Origin: Mycolicibacterium nivoides
GTDB taxonomy: Bacteria; Actinomycetota; Actinomycetes; Mycobacteriales; Mycobacteriaceae
Direction of reading: 5' to 3'
Assembly: GCF_003855255.1 (NCBI RefSeq)
Contig: NZ_CP034072.1
Coordinates: forward strand, 6,676,753 to 6,740,752
DNA length: 64,000 nucleotides
Part shown: piece after piece, positions 61,430 through 64,000 of the stretch
Position numbering within the stretch: position 1 is the stretch's first letter
How the letters are laid out: every line of letters starts with the position of its first letter
Position numbers and translations under genes: made by a program
The notes under the pieces: model-generated
What the model was told of the DNA's origin: nothing
Databases searched by the model: none
Seen by the model: only the letters and a program-made list of their open reading frames with translations

Positions 61430-61465
61430 CATAACAATGTTATACCTGCCAATAACATTGTTATG
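61430..61465. promoter_or_regulatory. Double palindromic TetR operator between tetR and mmpL
   Basis: Two 13-bp palindromes, ATAACAATGTTAT (61431-61443) and ATAACATTGTTAT (61452-61464), mirror each other. Together they form an inverted repeat with perfect 14-bp arms (61430-61443 and 61452-61465) across 8 bp. Centre-to-centre spacing is 21 bp, two DNA turns, so two repressor dimers could bind on one face. It overlaps the only space available for both divergent promoters. Confidence 0.88.
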
Positions 61466-61481
61466 GACGGGGTGGGGAGCG

Positions 61482-64000
61482 GTGTTGGCGAGCATTGCGC
61501 GATGGGCGAGCAGGTACGCGGTCCTGGTGACAGCCGCATGGATGCTGCTGGCCGGCGCCGGCAACATCGCGGTACCCCAGCTCGAACACGTTGTGAAGGA
61601 ACAGTCCCGGGCCTTCTTCCCGACCGACTCCGGCGCGACTCAGGCCGCACAGCGGATGGGGACCCTGTTCGGGGATTCCGACAGCAACAACATCGCCTAC
61701 GTCGTCCTCGAAGCCGACCGGACACTGGGGGAATCCGACCGCGGCTACTACCGCGCGCTGGCCGACCGGCTGCGCAACGGCACCCCCGGCGTCGAATCAG
61801 TCATGGACCTGTGGGACGACCCCGCCGCTGCCGCCGTATTCGAAAGCCAGGACCACAAGGCGTCCTATCTGATGGCACGGCTCTCCGGTCAACTGGGCAG
61901 CAGCACCGCCACCGATGCCGTGGCCGCACTGCGCGCAGCGGTGGACGCCTCCGGCGCACCGGAGGGACTGCGCACGCATGTCACCGGACCGGGGCCCAGC
62001 CTGGTCGATGAATTCGATGCTCTGGATGCACAATTGGCGCGAATCACGGTGCTCACGGTCGCGATGATCGCCGCACTTCTGCTCTTCGTGTACCGATCGC
62101 TGATCGCGGCCGCCGTCCCGCTGGCCTCGGTGGGGCTGTCCCTGGCGGTCGCGCGTCCGTTGGTCGCGCTGCTCGGCGAGCACGGCGTGATCGAGGTGTC
62201 GGTGTTCTCGGTCGCATTGATGTCGGCGATGGTGCTGGGCGCCGGGACCGACTACGGCATCTTCCTGCTCGGCCGCTACCACGAGAACCGGCGGGCGGGC
62301 ATGGCGCCGCCGGATGCCTTGGCCGACGCCTACCGCCGGGTTGCGCCGGTGATCGCCGGGTCGTCCGCGACCATCGCCACCGCGCTGTTCTGCCTGACCT
62401 TCGCCAAGGTGAATTTCCTGCGCAGTGCCGGAATACCCAGTGGGATAGGTGTTCTCGCGGCGATGCTGGGTGCACTGACATTGACGCCGGCTCTGATCGG
62501 CTTGTTCAGCAGGCGCGGTTGGGTCGAGCCGCGGGCGGCACGGATCAGCCGCCGGTGGCGCAAGATCGGCACGGCGGTTGCCCGCTGGCCGGGGCCGATC
62601 CTGGTGGTGGCCGCGGGCGCACTGATCGTCTGCACGGTGCCGCTGCTCGGCGCCAAGATCAGCTTCGCGGAGTTGTCCGCACAGCCGGCGAGCACCGACT
62701 CCAGCCGCGGATACCAGGCCGTCCACGGCCGGTTCCCGGACAACCGGCTGTTGCCGGAGATCGTCTCGATCCAGGCGGACCGGGACCTGCGGACGCCGGC
62801 CGGCCTGATCACAATCGAACGCGTCACCAGGAAGGTCCTTGAGGTGCGCGGGGTGCGCACCGTGCAATCGGCCAGCCGCCCCGCCGGAACCCCGGTGCGC
62901 CAGGGCACGCTGACCTACCAGGCCGGCCAGATCGGTGAACAACTCGACGGCACAGCGCAATCCGCGCTCAACGGGATGAACTCCGTGGACACCGTCACGG
63001 CAACCATCGGTCAACTCGATGCCGCTCTCGACGGTATGCAACGCGGGTTGACCGGTGCCGTCGACGGCCTGAACCGGGTCGGGGCCGGCTCGCAGGACAT
63101 CGGTGCGGGCATGACCGGGTTGCAGGGCAACCTGCAGTCGGTGTCCGGCTATGCCGATCCGTTGCGCCAATTCGTCAACAGCAACCCCGACTGTGCGGCC
63201 AACCCGATCTGCGCGGCAGTACAGAAAATCGTCACACCCCTCGATGACGCGGTCAGCGCGACGGGCACCCTCGCCGGCGGGGCGGGCGCGCTCGAGGAGG
63301 GCGCGGCCAGCGCCACCAGCTCACTCGGCGGGGCGGCCAAGGGTGTGGCGACGATGCGCACGGCGCTGACCCAGCTACGCGGTCTCACCTCCACCTTGCG
63401 CTCCAGCCTGGGCAGTGTCGGGCCGCAGATGCAGCAGATGACCGGTTACCTGTCGCAGCTGAGCACCGATTTCGACGGCAGCTCCGAAGGGGGGTTCTAC
63501 CTGCCTCCACGGACTTTCGACGATCCGGAGTACCGCCGGGTGATGGACATGATGTTCTCGCCCGACGGCCACGCCACCCGGCTTCTGGTCTACGGCGACG
63601 GCGAATCCTGGGGGCGTGACGGTGCGGACCGGTCTGCCGAGATCCGCGTTGCCGCCGCCGAGGCACTCAAGGACACCCCGCTGGCGGTCAGCGGCGTCAT
63701 CGACCTCACGGGAGTCGGAACGGCGACCGCGGAACTCATCGAGTATGTGCAACACGACTTCGCCCTGCTCGTGATCGTCACGCTCATCTTGATTTTCGTG
63801 ATCGTGGCCGGCATGCTGCGCAGCCCGGTCGCCGGGATCGTGGTGCTGGCCACCGTCACGATCTCCTACGCATCGGCGCTCGGGGCCAGCGCCGCCATCT
63901 GGCAGTTTCTGGTCGGCCAACCGCTGCACTGGGCGGTGCCCGCACTGGCGTTCATCGCCCTGGTCGCCGTCGGCGCGGATTACAACCTGCTGCTGGCGAT
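61482..64000 (+). CDS. MmpL/RND-family transporter (3' truncated by window)
   Basis: The frame runs from about GTG 61482 (TTG 61485 has better spacing from GGGGAG) to the window end, 839 codons so far. An N-terminal helix precedes a large extracytoplasmic loop. The first RND core has the MmpL motif GAGTDYGIFLLGRYHENRR, and a second loop with coiled segments follows. At the right edge the second core opens with VAVGADYNLLLA. MmpL proteins use the proton gradient to export lipids, siderophores or drugs. Control by the divergent TetR suggests an inducible exporter. Confidence 0.93.
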   Translation, partial: MLASIARWASRYAVLVTAAWMLLAGAGNIAVPQLEHVVKEQSRAFFPTDSGATQAAQRMGTLFGDSDSNNIAYVVLEADRTLGESDRGYYRALADRLRNGTPGVESVMDLWDDPAAAAVFESQDHKASYLMARLSGQLGSSTATDAVAALRAAVDASGAPEGLRTHVTGPGPSLVDEFDALDAQLARITVLTVAMIAALLLFVYRSLIAAAVPLASVGLSLAVARPLVALLGEHGVIEVSVFSVALMSAMVLGAGTDYGIFLLGRYHENRRAGMAPPDALADAYRRVAPVIAGSSATIATALFCLTFAKVNFLRSAGIPSGIGVLAAMLGALTLTPALIGLFSRRGWVEPRAARISRRWRKIGTAVARWPGPILVVAAGALIVCTVPLLGAKISFAELSAQPASTDSSRGYQAVHGRFPDNRLLPEIVSIQADRDLRTPAGLITIERVTRKVLEVRGVRTVQSASRPAGTPVRQGTLTYQAGQIGEQLDGTAQSALNGMNSVDTVTATIGQLDAALDGMQRGLTGAVDGLNRVGAGSQDIGAGMTGLQGNLQSVSGYADPLRQFVNSNPDCAANPICAAVQKIVTPLDDAVSATGTLAGGAGALEEGAASATSSLGGAAKGVATMRTALTQLRGLTSTLRSSLGSVGPQMQQMTGYLSQLSTDFDGSSEGGFYLPPRTFDDPEYRRVMDMMFSPDGHATRLLVYGDGESWGRDGADRSAEIRVAAAEALKDTPLAVSGVIDLTGVGTATAELIEYVQHDFALLVIVTLILIFVIVAGMLRSPVAGIVVLATVTISYASALGASAAIWQFLVGQPLHWAVPALAFIALVAVGADYNLLLA

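Overview
The window reads as chromosome of a high-GC, fast-growing mycobacterium (Mycolicibacterium type). The evidence is a mycobacterial DnaB helicase interrupted by an intein, an MmpL transporter and MmpS-like lipoprotein, a cutinase, an F420-type luciferase-like enzyme, a mycothiol-dependent isomerase-like protein, a four-gene 'conservon', and the atypical topoisomerase pair TopoN/TopoM described from M. smegmatis. I see no rRNA, tRNA, CRISPR array, phage or insertion sequence. Genes lie in short operons on both strands, often with overlapping starts and stops.

1-5.5 kb: the last codons of rplI, a strong hairpin, a leader with three DnaA-box-like sites, then dnaB with a class 3 intein in its P-loop. 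Next come a divergent FAD enzyme and SDR separated by an AT-rich triple direct repeat. 5.6-10.5 kb: envelope and secreted proteins (a LAS-type peptidase-like protein, a penicillin-binding lipoprotein, a DUF1906 protein), a methyltransferase, an alpha/beta-hydrolase fused to a LuxR HTH, and a 46-residue membrane protein. 10.6-17.2 kb: topoN-topoM, an ABC-F ATPase and a DHFR-like reductase.

17.3-20.6 kb (minus strand): a five-gene redox operon of catalase-like haem protein, cytochrome b561, secreted repeat protein, ECF sigma and zinc anti-sigma. 20.7-30.4 kb: MFS pump, SRPBCC/acyl-CoA-synthetase fusion, second DUF1906 protein, SCO6745-family and MDMPI-like proteins, a short Trp/Pro/Arg-rich ORF pair, a MaoC-type double hot-dog hydratase, a serpin-like protein, PadR and a SnoaL-like protein. 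A perfect 25-bp tandem repeat then holds the stop codons of two convergent genes.

30.5-46.9 kb: secreted lipase, MmpS-like lipoprotein, an ArsR-SRPBCC pair with a long palindromic operator, a conservon (kinase-like, Roadblock, DUF742, GTPase) followed by an MHYT membrane protein, an L,D-transpeptidase, Pro-rich and DUF732 secreted proteins, an SDR, a GH5-like enzyme and an exported hydrolase. 46.9-54.2 kb: LysR, VOC and LLM proteins, an SDR with a TetR, then a HelR-like RNA-polymerase-associated helicase preceded by a near-perfect Rifamycin-Associated Element and overlapping a flavin monooxygenase gene. This is the strongest candidate for a functional system here: rifamycin-inducible RNA polymerase protection coupled to a possible drug-modifying enzyme.

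54.2-64 kb: Ski2-like helicase, AhpD-like protein, membrane-anchored nucleotide cyclase, cutinase, NTF2-like protein, Nudix hydrolase, flavin reductase, and a TetR divergent from an MmpL/RND transporter across a double palindromic operator. The transporter runs off the right edge.
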